Origin: Centipeda periodontii DSM 2778
GTDB lineage: Bacteria; Bacillota; Negativicutes; Selenomonadales; Selenomonadaceae
NCBI RefSeq assembly: GCF_000213975.1
Contig: NZ_GL892076.1
Span: 805,092 to 869,091 of the forward strand
Length of the DNA stretch: 64,000 bases
Reading direction: 5' to 3'
The notes beneath the pieces were generated by a model. It searched no databases, was not told the origin of the DNA, and saw only the letters and a list, made by a program, of their open reading frames with translations. Made by a program: the position numbers and the translations under genes. Position 1 is the stretch's first letter. Each line of letters starts with the position of its first letter. Shown here piece by piece: positions 1-7,140 of this stretch.

Positions 1-1021
1 GTTGATGGACGCCCGCCGTCACGATGCGCGCGCCCTGCGGCAGCCCTGTGACGAGGGCATCATTGGTGCGGAACGCCGTGACGGTGACGGGGACGAGATG
101 CACCGCGTCGTCCTCGACCACGTAGACCTGCGCCGTATCGCCCGTCTGGTACAGCGCGGACAGGGGGAGCACTGCGCCACTCTCCGCATGCTCACCGAGG
201 CGGACGCGTGCCGTCATCCCGAGTGGGAGATCGGCGGGTGCATCCGTGAGTGCGATACGCGCACTGTAGGTGCGGCTCGCGGCGTCGGGGGCGGGCGCGA
301 TCTCGCGGACATAGCCCGTGAGTGCGGCGCCCGTTGCCCAGAGGGCGACGGCGGCAGGCATTCCGACGGAGATCTCCGCGAGGCGGCTCTCGGGCACGGC
401 GATCGCGATCTCACGCTCACCCTCCTGCGTGAGGGTCATGACGGTCTGCCCTGCCGCGACGACCTGTCCCTCCTCTGCCGTGATGTTCGAGATGACGCCG
501 TCCGCGCCCGCGACAAGGTTCGTGTAGCCGAGTGCGTTGCGGCTGGCGCTGTCCTGCGCGACGGCTTGGCGATAGGCTGCCTCGGCGGCGCGCTCATTCG
601 TGCGGTACTGGTCGAGCATCGCCTCGGAGATTGCCTGCGCGGCGTAAAGCTGCTCGTAGCGTGCGCGCTCCGTACGCGCGAGCTCGTAGCGCGAGAGCGC
701 GGCGGCGACGCCCGCATTTGTTGCATTTGCCTGCTGCTGCACATCGCGTGCGTCGATCACCATGAGCACATCGCCTGCACGGACATGCGCGCCGGCGTTT
801 ACGTTGCGCGCGAGAATCTGCCCGCCGACCTGAAAGGCGAGGCGCGTCTCATAGCGACCCTGTACCGTACCCGTGTAGCCTGCTTCCGACGCGGCGGCAT
901 CGCCGACCGTCATCGTCCGCACAAGCGGCGGCGGCGTTTCCTTCGCTGCGTCACTGCCGCAGCCCGTGAGTACTGCGAGCGCTGCTGTGAGGATGAGTGT
1001 GAGGTAGGAACGCGCGTGCAT
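1..1021 (-). CDS. RND/HlyD-family efflux periplasmic adaptor (membrane fusion protein), 3' end outside window
   Basis: The protein starts at ATG 1021 after an AAAGGAGAGAT ribosome binding site and runs off the left edge with about 340 residues visible and no stop. It opens with a lipoprotein signal peptide (lipobox LTGC, residues about 18-21). A biotinyl/lipoyl-like segment follows (FQVGGQILARNVNAGAHVRAGDVL, given as positions 63-86), then an alpha-helical hairpin rich in Ala/Glu (about 100-150), the second lipoyl half (GADGVISNITAEEGQVV region) and a beta-barrel domain. This order is standard for adaptors that link an inner-membrane RND pump to an outer-membrane TolC channel. The pump gene would be expected just beyond the left edge. 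The substrate cannot be inferred. Confidence 0.88.
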   Translation of the reverse strand, partial: MHARSYLTLILTAALAVLTGCGSDAAKETPPPLVRTMTVGDAAASEAGYTGTVQGRYETRLAFQVGGQILARNVNAGAHVRAGDVLMVIDARDVQQQANATNAGVAAALSRYELARTERARYEQLYAAQAISEAMLDQYRTNERAAEAAYRQAVAQDSASRNALGYTNLVAGADGVISNITAEEGQVVAAGQTVMTLTQEGEREIAIAVPESRLAEISVGMPAAVALWATGAALTGYVREIAPAPDAASRTYSARIALTDAPADLPLGMTARVRLGEHAESGAVLPLSALYQTGDTAQVYVVEDDAVHLVPVTVTAFRTNDALVTGLPQGARIVTAGVHQ

Positions 1022-1096
1022 GGTGATCTCTCCTTTGTTTTCAGTAACTTCTTAAAGTTTACCACCGAATCGGGACCGTGTCCATAAGGAGGGGAT

Positions 1097-1125
1097 TTGA
1101 ACACGCGCTCGTTTTATGATAGAAT
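1097..1125 (+). promoter_or_regulatory. Predicted sigma-A-type promoter for the methyltransferase
   Basis: TTGAAC (1097-1102) and TAGAAT (1120-1125) are separated by 17 bp, upstream of the methyltransferase start at 1158. It lies in the divergent gap with the efflux adaptor. Confidence 0.5.
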
Positions 1126-1157
1126 ACATCTTGATATTGATGAGAAAGGATGTCACG

Positions 1158-1850
1158 ATGGACGAGGAACTGCGGCGGTATGAGAAAATCCGAGGCGCGT
1201 ATCACTCCGTGGGGCGGCTTGCGAATCTGTATGATGGGATGATGACGTACTCGACGTGGTCGGGCAAATTCGTCTCGCGGCTCGTGTGGGGGTTGGACAG
1301 AAATGGTGTGAGCCGCTATGTCGGGCTTGCCCTGCGTGCGGCACACGAGGGGTTCGAGGGAAAACTGCTCGAGGTGCCGGTGGGGACGGGCTGTCTCTCG
1401 CTGCCCGTCTATGCGGAGCTGCCGAATGCAGATATCACCTGTCTCGACTACTCGCCCGCGATGCTTGCGGCGGCGCGTGCACGTGCGGATGCGATCGGCG
1501 TGCACAACGTTGCGTTTGTGGAGGGGGATATCGGACAGCTGACGTTCGAGGACAATTTTTTCGATGCGGCGGTCTCGATCAACGGCTTTCACGCCTTCCC
1601 CGACAAGGAGGCGGCGTGGAGCGAGCTGCACCGCGTCCTGCGTCCCGGCGGACGGCTGACGGGATCGGTCTTCGTCCTCGGCGGCAATCCGCGTACGGAG
1701 TTCGTCGTGAAGCATCTCTATACACGCATGGGGTTCTTCACACCGCCGTATGATACGAAGGAGGGGCTCATCGAACGGCTGAAAAAGCTCTATCGTGAGG
1801 TAGAGGTCGAGTGTGTGGAGTCGCTTGCGTGTTTCTCGTGTATCAAGTAG
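1158..1850 (+). CDS. Class I SAM-dependent methyltransferase (UbiE/COQ5-like)
   Basis: A 230-residue soluble protein. The start ATG 1158 is chosen because GAAAGGA sits 8 bp upstream; an in-frame ATG at 1140 overlaps that site. The glycine-rich SAM motif I is LLEVPVGTGCLSLPVY, followed by the acidic motif LDYSPAML, the motif II region VEGDIGQLTFEDNFFDAA and the post-motif HRVLRPGG typical of Methyltransf_11/UbiE-type enzymes. The substrate (small molecule, quinone or lipid) is not identifiable from sequence. It stands alone between the divergent efflux gene and a secreted protein gene. Confidence 0.8.
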   Translation: MDEELRRYEKIRGAYHSVGRLANLYDGMMTYSTWSGKFVSRLVWGLDRNGVSRYVGLALRAAHEGFEGKLLEVPVGTGCLSLPVYAELPNADITCLDYSPAMLAAARARADAIGVHNVAFVEGDIGQLTFEDNFFDAAVSINGFHAFPDKEAAWSELHRVLRPGGRLTGSVFVLGGNPRTEFVVKHLYTRMGFFTPPYDTKEGLIERLKKLYREVEVECVESLACFSCIK

Positions 1851-1910
1851 GGGGAGATGGGGCGGCTGCGTACGCTTTCCAAATCGATTGTTTTTTATAG
1901 GAGGATATTT

Positions 1911-2387
1911 ATGAAGTTCCGAATGCTTTCCCGTATTCTTGGCGCTGCACTTATCACGGGCGGCGCGGTTCTTGCTGCGCCTGCGGTGTATGCAGCGGCG
2001 GCAGCGGAGGCTCCTGCTGCCGCTGCAGCTTCTGCAGCAGAGCAGCCCGCACAGGTACAGACGCCGTTTGATACGGCGGTTGTTGAGCAGCATATGATGG
2101 CGACCATCGATCGCTTTGAGAAGGATGATGTGACGGGGCTCCAGCTTGAGGCGACGCGGGAACTTCGTCCGCATCTGACGGCAGAGCAGATCACGGGTGC
2201 CAAGGCACAGTTCGCACCGAAGTGGGGCGCGCGTGCGGGCGTCGGCAAGCCGCTTATGACGGCGGGCAAGGAGGGGGACAAGTGGTATGTCATCTGCGAG
2301 CTCGCCGTGGGTTACAAGGCGACCGCTGTCATCTACCGCCTCAGCTACGATGAGAATATGAAGCTCGCGGGCTTCTTCGTTCGCTGA
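1911..2387 (+). CDS. Secreted DUF3887-like protein
   Basis: A 158-residue exported protein starting at ATG 1911 after AGGAGGATATTT. The first 30 residues are a clear signal peptide ending near AYA-AAA, followed by an Ala/Pro-rich linker (about 30-50). The remaining hundred residues (FDTAVVEQHMMATIDRF onwards, with the signature EGDKWYVICELAV) resemble small alpha+beta domains annotated as DUF3887, often found in Firmicute exported proteins of unknown role. The family assignment is from memory of its pattern and is tentative. A hairpin directly downstream probably ends the transcript. Confidence 0.6.
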   Translation: MKFRMLSRILGAALITGGAVLAAPAVYAAAAAEAPAAAAASAAEQPAQVQTPFDTAVVEQHMMATIDRFEKDDVTGLQLEATRELRPHLTAEQITGAKAQFAPKWGARAGVGKPLMTAGKEGDKWYVICELAVGYKATAVIYRLSYDENMKLAGFFVR

Positions 2388-2397
2388 GAACACATGG

Positions 2398-2434
2398 AAA
2401 AGGGCGTGCACGGCATTTGTCGTGTACGCCCTTT
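2398..2434. terminator. Bidirectional rho-independent terminator
   Basis: An AAAGGGCGTGCACG / CGTGTACGCCCTTT stem lies between convergent genes ending at 2387 (+) and 2443 (-), with A and T tracts on both sides, so it can serve both strands. Confidence 0.7.
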
Positions 2435-2442
2435 GTCTTCTA

Positions 2443-2982
2443 CTATGGCATCTTCGCCCGAATGAGCGCAAGCAGCCGTCCCTTTTCATTCTCCGACGGG
2501 AAGATGCGCAGGGGCAGAACGATTGCCGCCATCGGTGCGGTGAAGAGGCAGACGGCTTGATCGGTCAGGCAGATGTCCGTGATGCTCCGATAGGACATTG
2601 TGTGCTCTGTATGTCCGCGTCGTTCGACGATGCGCAGTTCCTCAAAGGCGATGGTGCGCATACCGAACGCGTGCGCCGCCCGCATCTCCTCCATGCTGTG
2701 CTGCACCTTTTGGACAATAATACGTTCGGAGAGATACCGATAGATGCGGTAAAGCATGATGCACAGGACGGCGGTTAAAATGGTCTGTATAAGCACGGCA
2801 GTGGGCTCACACGGGGCATCCTCGAGGATGTCTTGGAGAAAGAGCAGGATGGGGAGCAGCGGAGCCGTCAGCAGGAGAATGAGCGCAATGCGATCCGTCC
2901 ATTTGAACACCGGTGTATGCAGGATGCGAAAGAGTGTGAAGTGAAGCGCATCCCGCTCGGTAAAATCAAAGGTATAGGTCAT
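2443..2982 (-). CDS. YcxB-like two-helix membrane protein
   Basis: A 179-residue protein starting at ATG 2982 behind GAGGGCAG. Two hydrophobic helices (about 31-50 and 62-81) follow a short N-terminal segment TYTFDFTERDALHF. The C-terminal part (HTMSYRSITDICLTDQAVCLF...ALPLRIFP-like) has the beta-rich pattern of YcxB-like proteins, in which a cytoplasmic PH-like domain follows a helical hairpin. The biochemical role of that family is unknown. It is transcribed toward the methyltransferase-secreted protein pair and shares their terminator. Confidence 0.6.
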   Translation of the reverse strand: MTYTFDFTERDALHFTLFRILHTPVFKWTDRIALILLLTAPLLPILLFLQDILEDAPCEPTAVLIQTILTAVLCIMLYRIYRYLSERIIVQKVQHSMEEMRAAHAFGMRTIAFEELRIVERRGHTEHTMSYRSITDICLTDQAVCLFTAPMAAIVLPLRIFPSENEKGRLLALIRAKMP

Positions 2983-3007
2983 GCTGCCCTCGCATAAGAA
3001 ACGATAA

Positions 3008-3165
3008 AAGGGGCTGTTGCACGAACGCCCCTATCGGCTCGCTACGCTCGCCACTTCCCCCGCTCTGGCGGGGGAAGCTAAGATGCCATAATTCTAGCCT
3101 TCCCCGTTTGACGGGGAAGGGGGACCGCGCAAGCGGTGGTAGGGGCACAAAGAAGGGGTGTTACA
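3008..3165. repeat. GC-rich palindromic intergenic repeat, copy 1
   Basis: The segment holds two nested dyads: CTTCCCCCG / CGGGGGAAG (near 3053-3079) and CCTTCCCCGT / ACGGGGAAGG (near 3101-3121). The flanking text CGGCTCGCTACGCTCGCCAC is closely matched at 6745-6775. It is an interspersed repeat rather than coding DNA. Confidence 0.6.
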
Positions 3166-3556
3166 CGCCAATGCCGCACTCCCTGCGAATCGCATTTTGC
3201 ATCAACTGTGAGAAGTTGATATTGTGCTCGCGTGCGAGTGTGTCGAGCCATCTCGGGATCGTGATGCTGCGTCGAATGGTCTTTGTGTCGTGAATCTTGC
3301 GATAGGCAAGTGTGTCGGCTTTTATCATCCCAATGGTCGCACCCTGCGGTACAGCGATTTCCTCCGGCAGTGATGGCGGGGGGATCTCCTCTTTTTCCTC
3401 CTCGCGGTTCCAGAGTATCAAATTCAATACATCCTCGGCATTCTCGAATGCCTCCTGCATCGTTGCACCATCTGTAAAGGTGTCATCCAGATCGGGGAAC
3501 GTGACGATGATACTATCGTCTTCTGTTGTGAAAAGAGCAGGATATACATATTTCAT
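3161..3556 (-). CDS. hicB: HicB-family antitoxin
   Basis: A 131-residue protein starting at ATG 3556 after AGGAGGCG. The N-terminal half (YPALFTTEDDSIIVTFPDL, then DGATMQEAFENAEDVL) is the degenerate RNase H-like fold of HicB antitoxins. The C-terminal part (KTIRRSITIPRWLDTLAREHNINFSQLMQ given as positions 94-122) is a ribbon-helix-helix DNA-binding region, which would neutralise HicA and repress the operon. It lies 12 bp downstream of hicA on the same strand, the usual hicA-hicB order. Confidence 0.88.
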   Translation of the reverse strand: MKYVYPALFTTEDDSIIVTFPDLDDTFTDGATMQEAFENAEDVLNLILWNREEEKEEIPPPSLPEEIAVPQGATIGMIKADTLAYRKIHDTKTIRRSITIPRWLDTLAREHNINFSQLMQNAIRRECGIGV

Positions 3557-3568
3557 GAGGAACGCCTC

Positions 3569-3757
3569 CTATTTCTTTAGTCCGGCACGTTTGAGGATGT
3601 TTTGCAGTGTACCGTTTGGAATTTCATCTTTGGCATGGCGACCAACAGGGAATTGATTGCTCGTAATGGGGCTGAAATATATATCATGATTTCCTCCATT
3701 TCGCACCAAGGTGCAGCCATTCTTTTTCAAAAGACGAAGCAGTTCCGCTGTTGTCAT
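3569..3757 (-). CDS. hicA: HicA-family mRNA interferase toxin
   Basis: A 62-residue protein of standard HicA length with the dsRBD-like fold. The conserved elements are LLKKNGCTLVRNGGNHDIY, containing the catalytic His of the GxxH motif (His 24), and PVGRHAKDEIPNGTLQNIL. HicA cleaves mRNA without help from the ribosome and is inhibited by HicB, encoded immediately downstream. Start ATG 3757 has GGGGTGAG upstream. Only the short upstream region and repeat remnants separate it from a large repeat-filled gap, consistent with a mobile or accessory position. Confidence 0.88.
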   Translation of the reverse strand: MTTAELLRLLKKNGCTLVRNGGNHDIYFSPITSNQFPVGRHAKDEIPNGTLQNILKRAGLKK

Positions 3758-3817
3758 ATGCTCACCCCACAGTTATTATATATATTCGTATATATTTTTA
3801 CAAGATGTTGAAGGTCT

Positions 3818-3837
3818 ATTTTATCAGCGATTCCCTA
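3818..3837. repeat. Solo MITE end
   Basis: TATTTTATCAGCGATTCCCT matches the right end of the MITE family (TTTATCAGTGATTCCCT). No partner end was seen nearby. Confidence 0.5.
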
Positions 3838-3859
3838 AATATGTCATGGCAATAAAAAG

Positions 3860-3890
3860 CGGCAATCGCAGAAAGCACCTGCGGTTGCCG
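3860..3890. terminator. Hairpin, probable bidirectional terminator
   Basis: GCGGCAATCGCAG pairs with CTGCGGTTGCCG, flanked by AATAAAAAG on the left and TTTCTTATT on the right. Confidence 0.5.
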
Positions 3891-3921
3891 TTTCTTATTG
3901 TCAACTAAGGATGCAACAGAC

Positions 3922-3959
3922 GAAGTCCTCCTCGGATCATCACTTTCGAGGGGGACTTC
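3922..3959. terminator. Hairpin between the repeats
   Basis: GAAGTCCTCCTCG pairs with TCGAGGGGGACTTC. No coding gene ends here, so its role is uncertain. Confidence 0.35.
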
Positions 3960-3982
3960 TATTTGGCGAATAAATGTCAGCT

Positions 3983-4180
3983 AGGGAAGCACTGATAAAT
4001 TCAGCACTGCCATCTTTCGGAAGCACTGATAAATTCAGCACCACCATCTTAGCGCATCTTTTTTGCCCGCACTTCGTCGGCAAATCCTCCACAGAGCACT
4101 ACTCTGCGTCCGGTTTGCCTCCTTGTTCGGACGAAAAAATCTACGCTAATCTGGCGGACTTCATTTTATCAGTGATTCCT
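3983..4180. mobile_element. MITE-like element, copy A with duplicated left end
   Basis: The main copy spans 4019-4180, from GGAAGCACTGATAAATTCAGC to TTTATCAGTGATTCCT. A second left end (AGGGAAGCACTGATAAATTC) sits at 3983, so a nested or tandem insertion is likely. The interior shares long stretches with the copies at 18519 and 47534, in opposite orientation. It contains no transposase. Confidence 0.75.
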
Positions 4181-4191
4181 TCAAGTGCGCA

Positions 4192-4962
4192 TCATTGATT
4201 AAATTTTGGCTTTCGTCCCTCGAGGAATGCCGTCACTGCCTCGCGGTGATCGGCAGAGGCGCCTGCCTTCGCGAGGTTTTCTGCCTCAAGGCGGTTGTAT
4301 GCCATATAGTCGCGGTAAAAGACTTCATAATAGAGCTGCTTCTGCATGGCGATCGCGCCGAGCGGGCGGTGCAGGAGTTTCTCGGCAAATGCAAGGGTTT
4401 CCTCCTCGAGTTTCCCGTCAGGTGCAAGCCTCGTGGTAAGTCCCAGCTGAAGTGCTTCCTTGCCGTAGATGCGCGGACTCAGCGCCATGAGCTCGACTGT
4501 CTTGGCGAGTCCGACAATCTGATATAGGTGGTAGATACAGCCCGTGTCACCGGGGAGCGCGACGCTTGAGAATGCGGTGAGCAGATAGCTTTCCTCCGTC
4601 ATGATGCGGAAGTCTGCGCCGAGCGCAATACCGCATCCCCCGCCTGCCGCCGCGCCGTTCACCATCGCGATGACAGGCTTTGAACATTTGCGCAGGGAGA
4701 GGGATGCCTGCCCCGTCAGCATCGAGAGCTCGTAGCTGATGAATTCGAACGTCGCCATCTCCTTGATATCGCCGCCGGCAGAGAAGTTTTTGTCTGCACC
4801 CGTGATGATGAGAACCTTCACGGCGTCATCGGCGTCGCAGTGCTCGACCGTGCCAATCAGATCGCGGAACATTTGCGCATTGAGCGCATTGTTCGATGAC
4901 GGACGGTCAATCGTAATCGTCGCGATGCCGTCTTGAACGGATAATTTAATGTGCTCGTACAT
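4192..4962 (-). CDS. Enoyl-CoA hydratase/isomerase (crotonase) family protein
   Basis: A 256-residue crotonase-fold protein starting at ATG 4962 behind GGAGGAGG. The oxyanion-hole segments SAGGDIKEMA and NGAAAGGGCGIALGADFR are present. The two catalytic glutamates of classical enoyl-CoA hydratase are not: the first falls at Gly in GGGCG and the second region reads AFSSVALPGDTG. The Asp in PGDTG lies near the acidic residue used by PaaG-type isomerases. An isomerase or another CoA-ester reaction therefore fits better than simple hydration. It is a monocistronic gene with no fatty-acid genes around it, and a MITE lies just past its 3' end. Confidence 0.8.
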   Translation of the reverse strand: MYEHIKLSVQDGIATITIDRPSSNNALNAQMFRDLIGTVEHCDADDAVKVLIITGADKNFSAGGDIKEMATFEFISYELSMLTGQASLSLRKCSKPVIAMVNGAAAGGGCGIALGADFRIMTEESYLLTAFSSVALPGDTGCIYHLYQIVGLAKTVELMALSPRIYGKEALQLGLTTRLAPDGKLEEETLAFAEKLLHRPLGAIAMQKQLYYEVFYRDYMAYNRLEAENLAKAGASADHREAVTAFLEGRKPKFNQ

Positions 4963-5061
4963 GGGAAACCTCCTCCGGAAAATCCAATTACATAAAGAAG
5001 TTTTCTAAAGATTACGTCTTAAATTATAGTAGACGATTTACTGTTGTGATGCAAGCGAAAA

Positions 5062-5256
5062 TTATTTTTCAGCAACCACCTCGCTGTTATTGATGGCGAA
5101 GTCAAGGAGGAGACCGATAAGCTCGTTGCGCGAGCGTCCGGTTTCGTCGGCGAGTGCATCGAGCCTGTTGATAATATCTTCCCGAACGCGGATGGATAGG
5201 ATTTTATGCCCGTCCTCTCCGCGTTTTCTCTTTGTAATCATTAGTTTTGTATTCAT
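5062..5256 (-). CDS. CopG-type ribbon-helix-helix protein
   Basis: A 64-residue protein; ATG 5256 is chosen because GAGGTGAT lies directly upstream, whereas the in-frame GTG at 5265 is part of that site. The pattern SIRVREDIINRLDALADETGRSRNELIGLLL is a ribbon-helix-helix fold (positions 25-55), with a basic N-terminus (TKRKRG). Such proteins bind DNA as dimers, often as antitoxins or small repressors. No toxin-like partner is seen next to it. It is divergent from the isolated flagellar pair across an AT-rich 160-bp gap, so it could regulate that pair, which is inference. Confidence 0.75.
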   Translation of the reverse strand: MNTKLMITKRKRGEDGHKILSIRVREDIINRLDALADETGRSRNELIGLLLDFAINNSEVVAEK

Positions 5257-5419
5257 ATATATCACCTCTTTTATAGTGTATGTATGAACAGAAAAACCTT
5301 ATATATTATCTATCATGTTATATAAGTTTATATTTAACGTTTAAGTTGTCATATAAAATGTACAATATATTGTGTGTAAAAATATATTATAAAATATGTT
5401 ATAAAAGTGAAGGTGAAAA

Positions 5420-5794
5420 ATGGAAATACATCCTGCTGTACAAGGAGGCGCCGAGCAAGGAAGCGCACGCATCGGCAGGGGACAGGGAACGTCTCTACCC
5501 GCAAATGTTTTCCAAACGCTGCTGGATGAGGCAGGGAGTCGTACAAAATTCTCCGCGCACGCAAAAACGCGCATCGAACAGCGCGGGGTTGATCTCACGG
5601 CAGACGATCTCACGCGTCTCGATGCCGCAGTCGACCGCATGGCAGAGAAGGGCGTGCGCGAGGCTCTTGTCTACCTAAGCCGCGGTCTTGCAATGGTCGT
5701 CAGCGTCAAGAACCGCACCGTCATCACTGCACTCGACGAGGCAAGTGCAAAGGAAAATATCTTTACGAATATTGACAGTGCTGCAATTTTATAA
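5420..5794 (+). CDS. Flagellar operon protein of the TIGR02530 type
   Basis: A 124-residue protein starting at ATG 5420 behind GAAGGTG. The central pattern KFSAHAKTRIEQRGVDLT, then MAEKGVREALVYL, LAMVVSVKNRTVITALD, matches the small conserved protein encoded between flgD and flgE in many Firmicute flagellar operons. Its function is not established; a role in hook assembly is assumed from position. Here it lies 18 bp upstream of a truncated flgE, with no flgD or other flagellar genes in the window. This suggests a copied fragment of the main operon. Confidence 0.78.
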   Translation: MEIHPAVQGGAEQGSARIGRGQGTSLPANVFQTLLDEAGSRTKFSAHAKTRIEQRGVDLTADDLTRLDAAVDRMAEKGVREALVYLSRGLAMVVSVKNRTVITALDEASAKENIFTNIDSAAIL

Positions 5795-5812
5795 TAAAGG
5801 GAGAGATTTATT

Positions 5813-6703
5813 ATGATGCGTTCTCTTTTTTCAGGAGTTTCGGGACTCAAGAGCCACACCACACGTATGGATGTCATTGGCAACAACATTGCTAACGTCA
5901 ATACGACAGGATTCAAGGCGGGACGTGTGACGTTCGAGGATATGCTGTCGCAGACACTCTCGGGCGCGTCAAGTCCGGGGACGACAATTGGCGGCACAAA
6001 CCCCAAGCAGGTCGGACTCGGTGTGACGGTAGGTGGTATTGATACGGTCTTCAGCGATGGCTCTGTGCAGGGGACGGGAAAGAATACCGACCTGGCATTG
6101 ACAGGCAATGCGATGTTTATGGTAAAACGGGGCGACCAGACCTATTATACGCGTAATGGTGCTTTTGAGTTTGATGCGAAGGGGAACTATGTCTTGCCGA
6201 GTTCCGGGCTTCATGTGCAGGGCTGGATGAATAAGACGACCGAGCATAGCAAAGTATCTACGGATGGGGCTGTGGAGAATATTGTCATAGAAGCCGGTAA
6301 GATGATGGCTCCAAAGGCTACCGAGAAAGCAACGTATTCGGAAAATCTGGATGCGAATACACCGATGATTACGGGATATACATTCATCGACAACAGTACA
6401 ACGCCTCCGACGACGCGTGTACGAACGAGTACAAACAGCGGTATGTATATCACGGCAAGCAAGGCACAGCCGGTTACACTGTCGCTGAGTGATGGGACGA
6501 AGCAGACGGTTACATCCAGCACGTATACGATTGGACGTTCTCTGCCGAAGGTGACATCGTTTGGTTATTATGACACTCTCGGCATTAAACATGAAAGTCT
6601 AGTGTTCTTGGAAAAAGCAATTGTTACGACGGTGACCTATACGGATGAGGATGGGAATACCGTTACGAAACGGGCCAGTACATGGGTGGCAATGAAGCGG
6701 TAA
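5813..6703 (+). CDS. flgE: Flagellar hook protein FlgE, C-terminally truncated
   Basis: A 296-residue product beginning with the canonical rod/hook N-terminus: MRSLFSGVSGLKSHTTRMDV, then GNNIANVNTTGFKAGRVTFED. The FlgE-specific D1 segment follows (VQGTGKNTDLALTGNAMFMV, YYTRNGAFEFDAKGNYVL). It proceeds into a D2-like region (VTSFGYYDTLGIKHESLVF) and stops soon after ASTWVAMKR. The conserved C-terminal flagellar domain that packs against the N-terminal helix in the assembled hook is missing. Hook proteins of this group are normally considerably longer. The truncated subunit is unlikely to polymerise. A palindromic repeat begins within 25 bp of the stop, a plausible rearrangement junction. Confidence 0.82.
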   Translation: MMRSLFSGVSGLKSHTTRMDVIGNNIANVNTTGFKAGRVTFEDMLSQTLSGASSPGTTIGGTNPKQVGLGVTVGGIDTVFSDGSVQGTGKNTDLALTGNAMFMVKRGDQTYYTRNGAFEFDAKGNYVLPSSGLHVQGWMNKTTEHSKVSTDGAVENIVIEAGKMMAPKATEKATYSENLDANTPMITGYTFIDNSTTPPTTRVRTSTNSGMYITASKAQPVTLSLSDGTKQTVTSSTYTIGRSLPKVTSFGYYDTLGIKHESLVFLEKAIVTTVTYTDEDGNTVTKRASTWVAMKR

Positions 6704-6716
6704 ATGAAAACATTCC

Positions 6717-6802
6717 TTGAAGGGGGGGGCTGCTCTTTGAGCGCCCCTTTCGGTTGGCTGCGCGCGTCACTTCCCCCGTTTCGGACGGGGGAAGCTAAGG
6801 AA
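6717..6802. repeat. GC-rich palindromic intergenic repeat, copy 2
   Basis: CGGTTGGCTGCGCGCGTCAC followed by the dyad ACTTCCCCCGT / ACGGGGGAAGCTAAG closely matches 3030-3083. It starts immediately after the truncated flgE. Confidence 0.6.
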
Positions 6803-6849
6803 TAAATGAAGGCGTTTTGCTCCAACAAAGAGTCCCGGCAAAATACTCC

Positions 6850-6878
6850 TTGACAGAAGTTCTTTCTCTTGCTAAAAT
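6850..6878 (+). promoter_or_regulatory. Promoter for the tRNA-Gly pair
   Basis: TTGACA (6850-6855), 17-bp spacer, TAAAAT (6873-6878), about 37 bp upstream of the first tRNA. It is among the closest matches to consensus in the window. Confidence 0.7.
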
Positions 6879-6914
6879 ATCCCTTGTTGATTGACAGAGA
6901 TGTCAGTGACGGAT

Positions 6915-6989
6915 GCGGAAGTAGCTCAGTGGTAGAGCACCACCTTGCCAAGGTGGGGGTCGCGAGTTCGAGCCTCGTTTTCCGCTCCA
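6915..6989 (+). tRNA. tRNA-Gly (GCC), copy 1
   Basis: A 75-nt cloverleaf with encoded CCA. Acceptor GCGGAAG pairs with TTTCCGC; the anticodon loop is CTTGCCAAG with anticodon GCC; the T-loop is GTTCGAGCC; the discriminator is T. Confidence 0.95.
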
Positions 6990-6993
6990 TTTT

Positions 6994-7068
6994 GCGGAAG
7001 TAGCTCAGTGGTAGAGCACCACCTTGCCAAGGTGGGGGTCGCGAGTTCGAGCCTCGTTTTCCGCTCCA
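6994..7068 (+). tRNA. tRNA-Gly (GCC), copy 2
   Basis: Identical to the tRNA at 6915-6989 across its 75 nt and separated from it by only 4 bp, so it is a recent tandem duplication or maintained by conversion. Confidence 0.95.
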
Positions 7069-7079
7069 TCGCTTTCCAT

Positions 7080-7104
7080 ACCTGCGCACTGCGCAGGTTT
7101 TTTT
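7080..7104 (+). terminator. Terminator after the tRNA-Gly pair
   Basis: ACCTGCGC ACT GCGCAGGT followed by a run of seven T residues. Confidence 0.85.
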
Positions 7105-7110
7105 GAAACT

Positions 7111-7134
7111 GAGAGCCTTTGGCGCTCTCCGTTT
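7111..7134 (+). terminator. Second short hairpin upstream of the CAU tRNA
   Basis: GAGAGC CTTTGGC GCTCTC then CGTTTT; it may act as a backup terminator. Confidence 0.4.
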
Positions 7135-7140
7135 TGTTTG

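Larger units (their letters stand above)
3758..4191. other. Gene-free gap of repeats and hairpins
   Basis: This 434-bp gap contains the presumed hicA promoter region (AT-rich 3775-3805), a solo MITE end (3818-3837), two hairpins (3860-3890 and 3922-3959) and one full MITE copy with a duplicated end (3983-4180). A 74-codon open frame across the MITE also appears, shifted, in the copy at 18.6 kb and is taken as non-coding. Confidence 0.6.

Noticed and set aside
3974-4198. 74-codon frame across MITE copy A, with a similar frame across copy C
   Set aside because: The similarity comes from the shared repeat DNA, in different relation to starts; there is no ribosome binding site or consistent start.
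6915-7068. Tandem identical units suggesting a CRISPR-like or satellite repeat
   Set aside because: They are two complete tRNA-Gly genes with a 4-bp gap. No CRISPR array was seen anywhere in the window.
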